From: Thereva unica
Lineage: Eukaryota > Arthropoda > Insecta > Diptera > Therevidae
Direction of reading: 5' to 3'
Assembly: GCA_949987705.1 (NCBI GenBank)
Contig: OX465283.1
Span: 90,507,813 to 90,571,812, forward strand
DNA length: 64,000 bases
In this document: positions 9,280 through 19,658 of the stretch, piece by piece
Position numbering within the stretch: position 1 is the stretch's first letter
How the letters are laid out: every line of letters begins with the position of its first letter
Position numbers and translations under genes: made by a program
The notes under the pieces: model-generated
Seen by the model: only the letters and a program-made list of their open reading frames with translations
What the model was told of the DNA's origin: nothing
The model's database searches: none

Positions 9280-10959
9280 ATGGATAAAAGGTTTTATGTG
9301 CTCCTATACGCACTGGCGTTAGTTTTAAGTGCGTCAAGTTCTAACCTAGACAAAAAGTTCTTTGAGACAGAACTTAAAAATTTACGAAAATTCGCAGGAG
9401 AACTTGTTAAAAAATTTAATCCAGAGTTTAATCCTTGTGAAAATTTTAGTTCCTATGTTGGTGAAATAGACATTGATGAAATTTTACTTCCGTCTAATAA
9501 TCGCATTGAAGATCTATTCAACTTTTTCATATCAAACAGCACCGACAATGCCGGTGACCTAGGAACAAAAGCGAAACAATATTTTGCATCTTGTCATGAT
9601 AAATTAGAAGACAGTTTCGTTAAGGTAATTCAAAGCGCAGAAATTATTCAGGATGTTACCGAATGGCCAGTTTATTCCAAAAATCATAACGAAGATTGGG
9701 TAATGACAAAAATTGCATTAGAGCTTTATGGATTTCCTTTTATTTTTGTTACCGATGTAAATGAAAAACAACAAGTCAATCTTTTCTTAAAACTGGATCC
9801 GCCAGAACAAACAATTAATATTAATTTTATAAACTTTGAAAGAGGCGAAAACTTGGCAGACATGTTTAGAATCTTTGGTTGGAGTAATGACAGTATAGGA
9901 AAATTACAAGAACAATTCGATAAACTTCAAGTAAAATTTGATAATGTTGCAGAAAACTATCAAGAAGAGAAAATGACCCTGCTTGAACTTCAGCAAACTA
10001 TTCCTCAAGTAAATTGGACCAATTATTTGCAAGCGGTTATAGGTGTTGCGGCTGAAAGCACTAATGTAGTTGAGTGTGAAAACGTAAATATGCTAAAGGA
10101 TTATATTGAGATAATGGAAAATGAAGATAAAACAGTTTTCAAACATTTTCTTTTCGCTAAATTTTTAGACTTCATAGAGAAGGACTACAATAAAGTTTTT
10201 AAAAATAGGGAATTTTGCTACGAAAAATTATACTATGTTTTTGAGAGCGCTTTTCTACATTCTCTAATACGTTATCAGTTAACTGAAAATGATGTAGAAA
10301 ATTTCTTAAACGTAATCGAAAATATATTCAGTCTTGAAGAAGACAAATTTGATAATCCTACATTGAAAAAAGCCAATTCAACATATAAGGACTTACAAGG
10401 ACTAAGTAATCTATTATTGCATCGAGAAGATTTTGATACAAAAATACATACAGAATATGAGGATATGCCAGAATTGGATTCTAGTTATGTATCAAATAAT
10501 CTTAAAATTCTACGTTTTAAAACCGACAATAAGAAAAAAGAAGCATTTAAGAATTTTATTGTCAATAATGTTGTAGCTGCTATTGATCATGCACGTAATA
10601 CACCCATGGCATATTACGAGTTTTTCCTTGGAGTTATTGCATTTAAAGCGTTTACTAGTGCAATATTAATGCCTGAATATTTACAAAATAATAACGATAA
10701 TGATAAATATGGACAATATCGCCAGGTGCTTGAATTTTTATTAGAATTACCTGATTACCAAAAGAAAAATTTACAACGAACTGGGGACATGTTCAATAAG
10801 GAAGATGAAGTTTTGGCAGAATTTAACTTAACTAGGAAGAAAGTTTCATTTACATTATTTACACAAGCGTTACAAAATCAAATATCAAATATTCAAGTGT
10901 TTTTAAACGACATAGAGAATTTTAGAAAGGAATATAATTGCTCATTGCTAGCTGTTTAG
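9280..10959 (+). CDS. Secreted neprilysin-like protein with M13 N-terminal domain and no catalytic motifs
   Basis: 559 residues, intronless. Residues 1-21 form a signal peptide (FYVLLYALALVLSASSS) and seven N-glycosylation sequons follow, so the protein is probably secreted. The peptidase M13 N-terminal domain is recognisable: FNPCENFSSYV at about residue 50, AKQYFASCHD near 100 and ELQQTIPQVNWTNYL near 240. M13 enzymes (neprilysins) cleave extracellular peptides with a zinc site, HExxH plus ExxxD, in a C-terminal domain. None of these motifs is present here, and the last ~170 residues (Asn/Lys/Glu-rich) do not resemble that domain. Full-length relatives are usually 650-750 residues. It is therefore probably a non-catalytic family member. 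The ATG is the first in frame, with an A-rich context, and a poly(A) signal follows. This is the only non-transposon coding gene I can support. Confidence 0.8.
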   Translation: MDKRFYVLLYALALVLSASSSNLDKKFFETELKNLRKFAGELVKKFNPEFNPCENFSSYVGEIDIDEILLPSNNRIEDLFNFFISNSTDNAGDLGTKAKQYFASCHDKLEDSFVKVIQSAEIIQDVTEWPVYSKNHNEDWVMTKIALELYGFPFIFVTDVNEKQQVNLFLKLDPPEQTININFINFERGENLADMFRIFGWSNDSIGKLQEQFDKLQVKFDNVAENYQEEKMTLLELQQTIPQVNWTNYLQAVIGVAAESTNVVECENVNMLKDYIEIMENEDKTVFKHFLFAKFLDFIEKDYNKVFKNREFCYEKLYYVFESAFLHSLIRYQLTENDVENFLNVIENIFSLEEDKFDNPTLKKANSTYKDLQGLSNLLLHREDFDTKIHTEYEDMPELDSSYVSNNLKILRFKTDNKKKEAFKNFIVNNVVAAIDHARNTPMAYYEFFLGVIAFKAFTSAILMPEYLQNNNDNDKYGQYRQVLEFLLELPDYQKKNLQRTGDMFNKEDEVLAEFNLTRKKVSFTLFTQALQNQISNIQVFLNDIENFRKEYNCSLLAV

Positions 10960-10984
10960 AGTTCCATATACAAATGTATTTTGT

Positions 10985-10990
10985 AATAAA
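10985..10990 (+). terminator. Poly(A) signal AATAAA for the M13-like gene
   Basis: AATAAA occurs 26 bp after the stop codon and is followed by a second overlapping AATAAAA and a T-rich stretch, the expected arrangement for a short 3' UTR. Confidence 0.6.
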
Positions 10991-11128
10991 ATAAAATATG
11001 TTATAATGTTTTTTTTTTTACTTTTAGAAAGATTCCAAATTAAAAAATTCCAAATTCCTTTTTCGTAAGGTAATTCTCGTTGCGAGAAAAATCGTAAATC
11101 TCGCACTTCAGTGCGAGAAACCATTCTT

Positions 11129-11220
11129 TCATGTTTATTTATTTATTTATCTACGCCAATCGGCATTACACATACATAGATTACAAATAAGTTATATCAA
11201 AAAAAGACAACGTTCGGAGA
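11129..11220 (-). mobile_element. Probable LINE 3'-end fragment
   Basis: Read on the minus strand, a short unique segment ends ATGCCGATTGGCGTAGA followed by repeated TAAA units. This resembles the ends of Jockey/CR1-type LINEs, including LINE A in this window. It abuts the 3' end of the piggyBac coding sequence and may have replaced that element's left terminus. Confidence 0.4.
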
Positions 11221-12939
11221 AGGACAGAATTAATTATATAAATTTTGTACATTTTGCTTTGTGTACATTTTCCACATACATATTTTTTGCATATATTACA
11301 AATAGTCGTGGTCTTATTATTATTACACTGTCCTGTTTGACACCATTTACGTGTGCTACTTGAACTTGGTATATTAGCTGCTGAGATATCAGCTTTTTGT
11401 GGTTTTTCTCTTGAAATCGAATATTCAGAAACAAGTTCTTCAGCTAAAAGAAACAAAAACTTTTTTCTTGATATATTTTCACCTGTCGTGTTTTTATATA
11501 ATATCCAGGCATTTATCCCAGCTAGATCTAGAATATTGAAAAAAACTTGAAGTGGCCATCTTCTGGAACCTGATTTGACGCTATATTTACGTGCCATTTG
11601 GTCAGTCACATCGACGCCAAACTTAGTATTGTTATAAAACGATACAGTTTCGGGTAATTTTTTGTTAGTTTTATCAATTCTGATGTATTTGTGCTTTGTA
11701 CTTAGCAAAAGTACTTTCTTTTTCGGTTTACTCCTGTAAACAGTAAATGTACATCCATTTGATTCATAAAGCAACGTTGAAAAACGAACCATGTTGTCTT
11801 TCTTTTGTTTGCAAATTTTTGGGAGTTCCTTTTTATTTGCACGTATTGTTCCAACCAATGTAGTATTTTTTGATAGCAATTTCAATGCCAGAGGAAAACT
11901 TGTAAAGAAATTGTCCGTTGTTATGGTTCTACCTTTCATAGTATATGGTTCTAAAAGTTTGAGAACAATACATTCACTTAGGGGTGTTGATTAATCTCGT
12001 ACTTCATCCTTTCCTAAATAAGGAAATCCATTTATTACATATTTAGTTTCAACGTCTGACGCCAGCCAAAATTTTATGCCAAATTTGTCTGGCTTGTTCG
12101 GCATATATTGTGTGAACCTGCATCTGGTCTTCGTTGGGAACAGTTGCTCATCCACGGTAATATATGCTCCTGGTTTGAAGCAATTTTGGCTATTTTCAAT
12201 GAATTTATTCCAAACCGTTGAAACTAAAGCAAATTTGTCTTTTTGTAAACGTTGACTTCTCTCGGTTTTTTTGTCAAATCGAATACAACGTAGAATCTCT
12301 GTAAATTCATTTCTACTCATAGTTTTAGAAAAAAAAGTTTGGTCCCCACTTCTTATTCCATAAATATTCAAGTCTCAAAGTTTTTGCTTCGTACGCCCCA
12401 CGTGCATACAATATAGCAATGAACGCCTTTAATTTTGCGTTTGTAAGTTTTCATTCTTTCTTCAAAACTTGAGAAGCTTCTAGCTCTGTACAAGTTCTTA
12501 CATGTTCCAGAATATTCGGATCAATTAGTAATAAAAACGAGCTACTTACTGCCTCCTTCAGAATATTTCTTTTTGCATATGCTGTTGGCCCGGAAGCATC
12601 CTTGAAAATTCTGTGAACTGATAACCTGCCCGCAACACCCCCTTCCTTTATTTTTTTCCAAATAGTTCCGTTTGTAGAAATTTCCGTTCCACTTTCATAT
12701 TCATCACTAGAACTGGACGGCAATGCTAAACATCTTCTTTTACGTTTGTTTGGAATATTTTCATATTCACTGTCACTGGACTCATCTTCATAGCTCTTAT
12801 CAGAAATATCAGTATCACTACCATTATTACTTTGTGTATTTGATAATTCGTCTTCGATACCATCAAGCTCATTATTTTCAATATCCGAACAGTCTATAGG
12901 TATATCGGTGATATTTTCCAAAAACATTCGTTTCGACAT
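11181..12939 (-). pseudogene. piggyBac-type transposase, three lesions
   Basis: The N-terminal part (starting at 12939) is acidic and Ser-rich, as in the family. A TGA near 12453 interrupts the frame, the next frame change is at a T-run near 12330, and an in-frame TAA sits near 11993. The catalytic aspartates are all recognisable: VDEQLFPTKTRC, TTDNFFTS and GVDVTDQMARKYS. A Cys-rich C-terminal finger (CNICKKYVCGKC) follows. piggyBac transposases excise precisely and insert at TTAA. With these lesions the copy is dead, although all catalytic positions are retained. Confidence 0.88.
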
Positions 12940-13475
12940 TTCTGGGGCCTGGTCTAATAGGATAAAATTTATCTCTGTACATATTTAGTTTTCTTACTTA
13001 CAATATAGTTACAATATATGTATTTTCGAATATTTCGTACCCAAAGAAATGTTTATTTTCAGTATTCTCAACAAAATTTCACAGTCAACACCACTCAAAA
13101 TCCAATCAACGAATGAAAATTTATAATGAAGCCCATTTAGCCTCCCCACCCTCCCCACACACACACATTTTTTTGTATTTTGCTACAATTACGCAGCATT
13201 TATAATTTATTATATACGCAGTATTTATGCGTAAAACTGATTCCATCACTTAGAAAAATGCACCAGTCATTTTGACTGGTTTGGTAGAAGTGCCGATTAT
13301 AATCAAAACCTGTTTGATTTTGAATAAAAAAATAAATCTGACCGCCTACTATTATTCAATTAAGTATCACTACAAATATCATTGCATCGTTTTAAAACAA
13401 AAAAATAGGGTCAACTAGGAATTTGAAAATGAAACTACAAAACCAGTCATTTTGACCGGTGTGGTAAATCTAGTG
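11221..13475 (-). mobile_element. Broken piggyBac-type element with one terminus
   Basis: The upstream end is preserved: reading inward from 13475 the sequence is CACTAGATTTACCACACCGG, directly preceded by TTAA (13476-13479). Subterminal AGTCATTTTGAC palindromes occur at 13264 and 13445. The opposite terminus was not found and is probably lost at a LINE fragment near 11220. Confidence 0.75.
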
Positions 13476-13499
13476 TTAAAATATTGAGCATATGAAAAA

Positions 13500-14405
13500 T
13501 TATTGATCATTACATAGTAAATTTTTAATACTCCCTGAAAACGATGACAAGGATCCTCTTAGGAAATCAACATCCGCGTAGTAGTGGTTCGCAAGCCTGG
13601 CTATTCGGTTTTTGGGTCCATGGTCGACGTTATTTCTACTAGAGCTTACTACTGACAGCAGTCTCCTAGTTCTTAGCTCAACCCTTGAACAGATACCTAA
13701 GTCCAAAATCAGCTAGAATTTCTGGCGAATCAATCTTTCCATTGATGACTTTGTAGAAGAAAGACCAGTCAGCCACCTGTCTGCGACTTAGGGCTGGTTT
13801 CACAGTGAGAACTTAAGTATTAAAATTAACTTAAGTTACACTTAAGTATGGATTGCGGTTTCACAGTTGCCAATTAAAATTTACTTAAGTGTAACTTAAG
13901 TGGCAGTTTCTCTAGACTTAAGTTTTTCTCAAATCAGAATGCATAGAAAATTCAAACGTCAGTTGATTCCAGTGCATTTCAAGGAAAACGCGATTAAAAG
14001 GAAATTTTACATGTAAAGTTCGTCTATTGTAAGTTCATAATTGACAATATTGAAGTGCCGCCGTAAGAAACAAATATAATAGTAAGAAGAAGAAAAAATT
14101 TCACTGTGAAACCGAATTTGACTTAAGTTTCACTTAAGTGAAAAAATTTACTTAAGTTTAAGGAAAACTTAAGTATGACTGTGAAACCGGTCCATAGTAG
14201 GCTTCTGAGCTTATATTGTTGAACAATGTCACTTATAGTGTTAACATGCTCAGAACCCTAAATATATAGTGTATGCATTTACAGAATTTACGTTGGATTT
14301 TTTCAATACGACTGATGTGTTGAGTAGTGTTGGGTAGGATACGATTATAAAATGAGTTTGTAAGAGGAGCCTCTTTTTCCTTTTGATCCAGTACAATGTC
14401 TCAGT
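13500..14405 (-). pseudogene. LINE C-terminal fragment split by a MITE
   Basis: On the minus strand, about 14405-14240 encodes HISRIEKIQRKFCKCIHY, the conserved region after the LINE reverse transcriptase core. After the MITE the frame resumes with SRRQVADWSFFYKVINGKID (13790-13730) and continues to a tail with GPKNRIARLANHYY (13630-13590). The coding sequence joins exactly across the inserted element, so this is one LINE copy interrupted once. The reverse transcriptase core itself is missing. Confidence 0.75.
13791..14193. mobile_element. PIF/Harbinger-like MITE rich in ACTTAAGT palindromes
   Basis: Termini are GGGCTGGTTTCACAGT (13791) and its imperfect inverse ending CCGGTCC (14193). Reading through the interrupted LINE, the flanking triplets on the minus strand are TAT and TAA, where the uninterrupted LINE reads TAA. 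This fits the TWA duplication of PIF/Harbinger elements. About ten copies of the palindromic octamer ACTTAAGT or a close variant cluster near both ends. 403 bp, non-coding. Confidence 0.7.
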
Positions 14406-14808
14406 TCAAATGAGGCGAGGTGCCATTATATTGCTAGCACGTCACGTAGAGAATGGCTCAAATGTTGTGCTGCGGGTAGATCTATTGCGTTTGCGAAAGA
14501 GGGGATACGATACGATAAATGATGAATGAATGAACGGGAATATCTATCAATTATCGTGCCTATGAATGTTACTTACAAATATATATTTAATAAAATATTA
14601 AAATGTTAATAAAATACAAAAAAAAATATTAACAATCAATGTCGTAAAGTGTGCGCGTAAATATAAGCGCATAAGTTTGAACGAATAATTTGAAAGACAG
14701 AAAAAATTAAATAAAACAAAACTTCGATTTTACAATTAACTTTAATACATTTAATACCGTCCGCGGTGAAATAATTACATCGAGTCATTTTTCATATTGA
14801 TTATACTT
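14406..14808. other. AT-rich DNA, nothing recognised
   Basis: No supported gene or repeat. It may be part of the BEL/Pao LTR or flank, because the BEL sequence re-emerges to the right of the next element. Confidence 0.35.
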
Positions 14809-16671
14809 ATTATAGTCCGAGCGCTAGAGCATTTCCAGTGGTTTGACCTTTCTTGTTAAATATCTGTTAACGATTGTACCAATTAAGCTGTGTGTTTTTT
14901 TTTGGGTAGGAAATCGAAAAGGTTTCCAGCTAGTAACATCAAAAAAACTCAAACAAAATTCGGTAATTTTTCTAATTTATTTAAAAAATTATGTTTAACT
15001 ATATTTTATTGGAAGTTGTGCTCAATAGAAACTGAGTCCCTTTTTAGAGCGAATTTGAAACGCGCCTAGCATTCCTGGCGTCCGTCGCCGAGTTAGCAAT
15101 TTTTGTGGAAAAAACGCCTTAGTTGCAGTATTTTGCCAAAAATCTTAAAAAAATTAAAAACCATAAAAAAATTTAAAAACCAGAATTTTAATGATTGGAT
15201 ATTGTAAAGAGAGTCTTAGAGCATACGTTAAAAAAGCAGGACCAACATGGGAGATTTGCGCAGTAACAAATTGGCGCAGTAACAAATTTAACTTTTTAAA
15301 TTCACTTAATTGCAAAATTCATTATGCAAATTCATTATTGACCGACCGTGATTGGGTTTTGGATATAAAGTTAATCATGCCTTTAACTATCTAATTCCAA
15401 AATTAAATTGGCAAATAATGGTCTCTTATTTCCTTGTGATAACTTTAAAGCGAGGTACTTTTTTTCGCACTTTTCGGCTATTTTGCAATGCAAAAATTCA
15501 AATTTAAAAAATCCACCTTAAGGTAAGTTTTAGCAAATCCCATAACGAACAAAACATGCTAAACAAATTTTTCGCCTAGAAGCCTTCGTTAAGAGATATT
15601 TAACACTAAACGTACCGGCATTTTTCTATACCTAATCTTACCATAGGGGGTCATTTGACCCCTTATGAAATAAACGTAAATTTTTCGGGAAAAATTCTTT
15701 ATTTATTAAAGGAAATAAGCTGCATCATCATTTCTGATTTCGTATAAATTACATTATCACCCTCAGTTTCCTCATTGTCTCGAAAATCATTTTGACTTTC
15801 GCTTTGATCATCTTCAGAAATTGTATCTTCTTCACCTGAATTCACTTCACTTATTTGTCGAATTCTCTTCAACTTTATCAGTGACCGTGCGGACATATGT
15901 ATTCAGGGTTGCAGAGAAACACAAGTCCAATTGAATGTAACAGAAATTGTCAAAATGCAACTAAAACTGTCGTGTATTGTAACTGCTTGTCGAACTTTAT
16001 TTCTTGTAGGCTCTGATCTTTACTCTCCGACTCTCAATATACGATTGCATTTTTTTAGCTACAGAGAACTCATTGGAGGGAGTGTCGCTTGTGAATCTCC
16101 GACAAGAGTCGGGTTTGTTTCTGCGTTAGGTCATATGGACCCGGTTGGGTCACCCAAGTGCTTACGCCTGAAAGAGTAACTTGAGAAGCGTATCTGAATT
16201 TAGAACTAAGGTTCCAGTTGGAAAGCTGCTAAAAAATACGTAAACTTCGTACGGGGTCAAATAACCCTCCGTGGTACGTAAGGTAGGTAAAGAATTTTTG
16301 TCGGTAAAAAATAAGCGACGAGAAAAACGGAAAGTGGGAAATTGAATAATCGGATGATATAAGAATTTACAGAAAGTCAAATGACCGACAGATATAACAA
16401 CAAATGTACGAATTTAAAGTAAATTTTCAAAAGGGGTCATTTGACCCCGCTAGGTACGTTTAGTGTTAACAAGAAAGGTCAAAAAACAGGGAATTTTTAG
16501 TGAATTTTTCAGTTTTTGGGCTACCACAAGTTTTCCTGGGAGTTTCATGCTTGCTCACCCCCTAAATATTGTTGGAGATGTCATTTCTGACCGATTCCAC
16601 CAAAAGAGTCCGTTACATCACGCCAAAACCAAAAGTTATAGGTTTCACTGCTCTAGCGCCTGGACTATTAT
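14809..16671. mobile_element. Inverted-repeat element with ATAATAGTCC...GCGCTAGAGCA termini
   Basis: The left end ATTATAGTCCGAGCGCTAGA and the right end (inverse of ATAATAGTCCAGGCGCTAGA) are inverted copies over about 23 bp. A second inverted pair lies further in: CGTTAACAGATATTTAACAA-type sequence occurs inverted at about 14845-14875 and, split by another insertion, at 15585-15603/16470. No transposase is visible. After removal of the inserted piggyBac-type element it is about 1.0 kb. Confidence 0.6.
15604..16465. mobile_element. Non-autonomous piggyBac-type element with exact TTAA duplication
   Basis: Perfect 13-bp termini CACTAAACGTACC (15604-15616) and the inverse (16453-16465) are flanked by TTAA at 15600-15603 and 16466-16469. 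Subterminal GGGGTCATTTGACCCC palindromes lie near both ends, echoing those of the piggyBac copy at 11-13.5 kb but with a different core. A 65-codon acidic open frame (15896-15699, minus) starting MSARSLIKLKRIRQISE resembles the acidic N-terminus of piggyBac transposases. The rest of the gene is missing, so this is an internal-deletion derivative. Confidence 0.88.
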
Positions 16672-16852
16672 GTCAGTCTATTTTGCTGACGATCTACATT
16701 TTATTTTATTACAAAATTATTTTCTTATAAATACATAAATGGGCCACGACGTTAATAACCTCGACGTTAATAACCTCTGGCTAAGTAATTTATTTATTTC
16801 TCAATATACAATTAAAATTAGGGCACTTCCTCATATTTATGTTGCTTCAACA
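16672..16852 (-). repeat. Candidate BEL/Pao 3' LTR (start)
   Basis: On the minus strand a purine tract containing AAGGGGGCG (16855-16868) is directly followed by TGTTGAAGC, as expected for a polypurine tract and LTR start, and AATAAA motifs follow downstream. The LTR is cut by the element at 14809-16671, and its far end was not identified. Confidence 0.4.
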
Positions 16853-17009
16853 TTCTGCGCCCCCTTGAAATCGCCTAGATTTCAATTGTTGCTTGGTGAT
16901 CTGAAAGTAAGCATTTATTTTTTCGACTGTAGTAATAGCTAAGGAGGGATAAATAGAGGTTATTTCGGTCAGTGTGGTTAGATGTTGAATATTTTCATTT
17001 TCATGGTGT

Positions 17010-17188
17010 TATGGATACTTCGTATATTCCATAAAAACAACTAATTATATTATTGTAATTATATTTGTAACAATAAATGTTAGGAAACAATTAACTTCTA
17101 AATTCAGTGAAAAACAAAATCGAACTAATATTTTTATTGACGTTTTAATAATGTTCATTTTGACTGCCTGCTTTGTTATTGCTCCACA
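17010..17188 (-). repeat. Gypsy 3' LTR (179 bp)
   Basis: Matches the 23877-24055 copy with about four substitutions (roughly 2 percent), so the insertion is fairly recent. Read in element orientation it begins TGTGGAG and is preceded by the purine tract AAAGAGGGGGAGTAA. Confidence 0.92.
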
Positions 17189-17203
17189 TTACTCCCCCTC
17201 TTT
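17189..17203 (-). promoter_or_regulatory. Gypsy polypurine tract
   Basis: On the minus strand AAAGAGGGGGAGTAA lies immediately upstream of the 3' LTR, the position of the plus-strand DNA primer in reverse transcription. Confidence 0.75.
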
Positions 17204-17216
17204 ATAATTCCTTAGC

Positions 17217-18725
17217 AGTACTTAGTGGGAATTCTCACGCTTCGTCCAGATCTAGTTTTTACTGTGGCAGAAAGCGGTGGTGGTGTTCTGTTTGGTTTAT
17301 CTATGCTGAGATTTTGTGTGTTACTATCCTTGGCTAAGAAAGCAGCTTTTAATCGGTCCATCGATATTTTTGCCTTGCGCCCTTTGATCAGGATTTCAAA
17401 ATATTTGTCATTCCTATTCGCAACCTCATAAGGACCGTTGTATGGTGGTTGAAGAGGTGCCCAGTCGGGAAAGGAAGAACTTCTTCATTAATGCTGAATG
17501 CCTTATTTTGTAAATGGTATACACTACCAGCTGGATTATTTTGTTAATTACAATTAACATAGAAATGTCATAGCCATGGAAGGCCTTACATAGGTCATTA
17601 CTGGTAAAAAGGAGAAAGAATCAAAAGAACGAAGAAATAACAGAACAGAACAAATAAATGACAAGCATAGAGGCATTACCCTCTGCATTACCAGGTAATG
17701 CAAAGTGCAAGTAGTAGTACTTTGGCTGTGGACGTTGTGGATTCTGTATTAATTACATTTCAACCGATTACCTTTGCAGTGTCAAATCAGGACTGAAGTA
17801 ATCAAATACATAAGTAAGGGCTTCCAATATTCCCGACTGGGTGGTTTCACAGCGTCGTTTCTCACGAACACATGTGTGGCCGTTTTCAAATTTGGTTCAA
17901 TGAACACTTTGTCATTGCTGTGATGATGTGTTTGTGCAGGCGAAATACGTTGCATGTTTTGCCTTAAGTTTTTTACAAATTCGGTTACAATAATTATGGG
18001 ATCGCCTTTACTGCAAGATTTTGCGAAGAATTCTTCAGGTAGTTTTAGGGTAGTGCCGAAAACCATTTCAGCTGGTGTGGCTTTAATATCTTCTTTGAAG
18101 GTTGATCTTAATCCCAGTAATATGCCTGGTAGAATATCGACCCAATTATTTGAGGCATAACACTTAATGGCGGTTTTCAATGTCCTATGCCACCTCTCAA
18201 TTATTCCATTGGCTTGAGGGTGGTATGGTGTTGTTTTCAGATGTTTCACGCCAAGGAGCTTAGTAAGCTCAGCAAAAAGGGAGCACTCAAATTGTCTTCC
18301 TAAATCCGTTGTTACGAAAAGAGGCGTTCCATAGCGAGCTATCCATTCCGAGTAGAATGTTCTAGCGATTGTTTCAGCTGTTATGTCAGCGATTGGGAAG
18401 GCTTCTGGCCACCTTGAAAAGCGGTCTATACATGTTAGGCAGTATTTCATATCTCGCGACGAAGGAAGAGGTCCAATAATATCGATGTTCACATGTTGGA
18501 ATCTTTCGTCCACTATTGAATATTTCGCTAGTGGTGTTTTATTGTGGCGGTGGACCTTAGCGCGTTGGCATGGTATGCATTCTCTTACGAATTTCGCAAT
18601 ATCAGCTCTCATGTTGGGCCAGACATATCGATGTGAAATTAATTTGCTGGTTGCCTTTACTCCTGGGTGCGATAGGGCATGCAGTTTTTTAATGACTAGC
18701 GAGCGAAACTTTTGTGGGACCAGCG
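17217..18725 (-). pseudogene. Gypsy integrase, interrupted at its C-terminal end
   Basis: From 18725 the frame encodes the HHCC zinc-binding region ([10 protein letters not shown] ... CIPCQRAK), then the catalytic core with NIDIIGPLP (first Asp), TTDLGRQFE (second Asp) and [10 protein letters not shown] (Glu). The C-terminal region with LQPPYNGPYEV and KISMDRLKAA lies at about 17460-17250, on the far side of the 17461-17840 insertion. When the insertion is skipped the reading frame rejoins. Integrase joins element DNA to the host chromosome. The core is intact by eye, but the gene is split by insertions at both ends of this segment. Confidence 0.88.
17461..17840. mobile_element. 380-bp element with CCAGTCGGGAA termini inside gypsy integrase
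   Basis: CCAGTCGGGAA at 17461 and its inverse ending at 17840 bound a non-coding insert. The integrase coding sequence joins across it, with a 2-3 bp duplication (CA or CAC on the minus strand). The terminal motif resembles that of the 7599-8344 element. Confidence 0.7.
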
Positions 18726-19653
18726 CACAGTGGGGCCCGCTCATAGAAAGTTCTGCTCAAAACTCAATTTTCAAAATGTGGAAATTTTCCAAAAAAAATT
18801 ATATCATCGTAGTTGTAATAATATATCAGATCACGTGTAAAAATGTTAAGTCGCTGACTGCTATAAGTCAGCGAGCGCACGAGCATAAAGTTCATAGTTT
18901 AGGCAAAATAATACTTCTGCGAAAAAGGAATACCAGTTTATGCGCGATATAAAAAATTAATTTCTAACGTTTAACGATGAAATCTACGGAAGTGTGTTAT
19001 GTCGGGGATCAAGCAAGGTATTTTGATTCTTCTATAATTTTGTATTATATTATGAGTTCATTGGTTTATGATAAAGGGCTTAAAATTTGTGGTAGTGTGT
19101 ATTTTTTTGTAGGGGATTTTTTAAATGACATTTTCTCGAAAACGCGCAAAGTTCTATTTTTGAATCTTTTTTTAGTATAAACGGAAGGCTTTGTACATTA
19201 GTTAATAGAAAAAATTGGCAATAGAACTTTGCGCGTTTTCGAGAAAATGTCATTTAAAAAATCCCCTACAAAAAAATACACACTACCACAAATTTTAAGC
19301 CCTTTATCATAAACCAATGAACTTATAATATAATACAAAATTATAGAAGAATCAAAATACCTTGCTTGATCACCAACATAACACACTTCCGTAGATTTCA
19401 TCGTTAAACGTAAGAAATTAATTTTTTATATCGCGCATAAACTGGTATTCCTTTTTCGCAGAAGTATTATTTTGCCTAAACTATGAACTTTATGCTCGTG
19501 CGCTCGCTGACTTATAGCAGTCAGCGACTTAATATTTTTACACGTGATCTGATACATTATTACAACTACGATGATACAATTTTTTTTTGAAAAATTTCCA
19601 CATTTTGAAAATTGAGTTTTGAGCAGAACCTTCTATGAGCGGGCCCCACTGTG
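18726..19653. mobile_element. 928-bp giant-palindrome element, CACAGTG ends, 5-bp duplication CAGCG (Transib-like)
   Basis: The element starts CACAGTGGGGCCCGCTCATA and ends with the inverse. The two arms are about 430-440 bp each and by eye some 97 percent identical, with a loop near 19160-19220. CAGCG occurs at 18721-18725 and 19654-19658, and the gypsy coding sequence resumes on either side. A GC-rich 5-bp duplication and CAC-starting termini are features of Transib elements. The terminal heptamer equals the consensus heptamer of vertebrate recombination signals. No transposase; a 67-codon frame is mirrored in both arms purely because of the palindrome. Confidence 0.8.
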
Positions 19654-19658
19654 CAGCG

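Noticed and set aside
18977..19401. Two nearly identical 67-codon open frames facing each other
   Set aside because: They are the same frame read on both arms of the palindromic element; openness is a by-product of the palindrome and no domain is visible.
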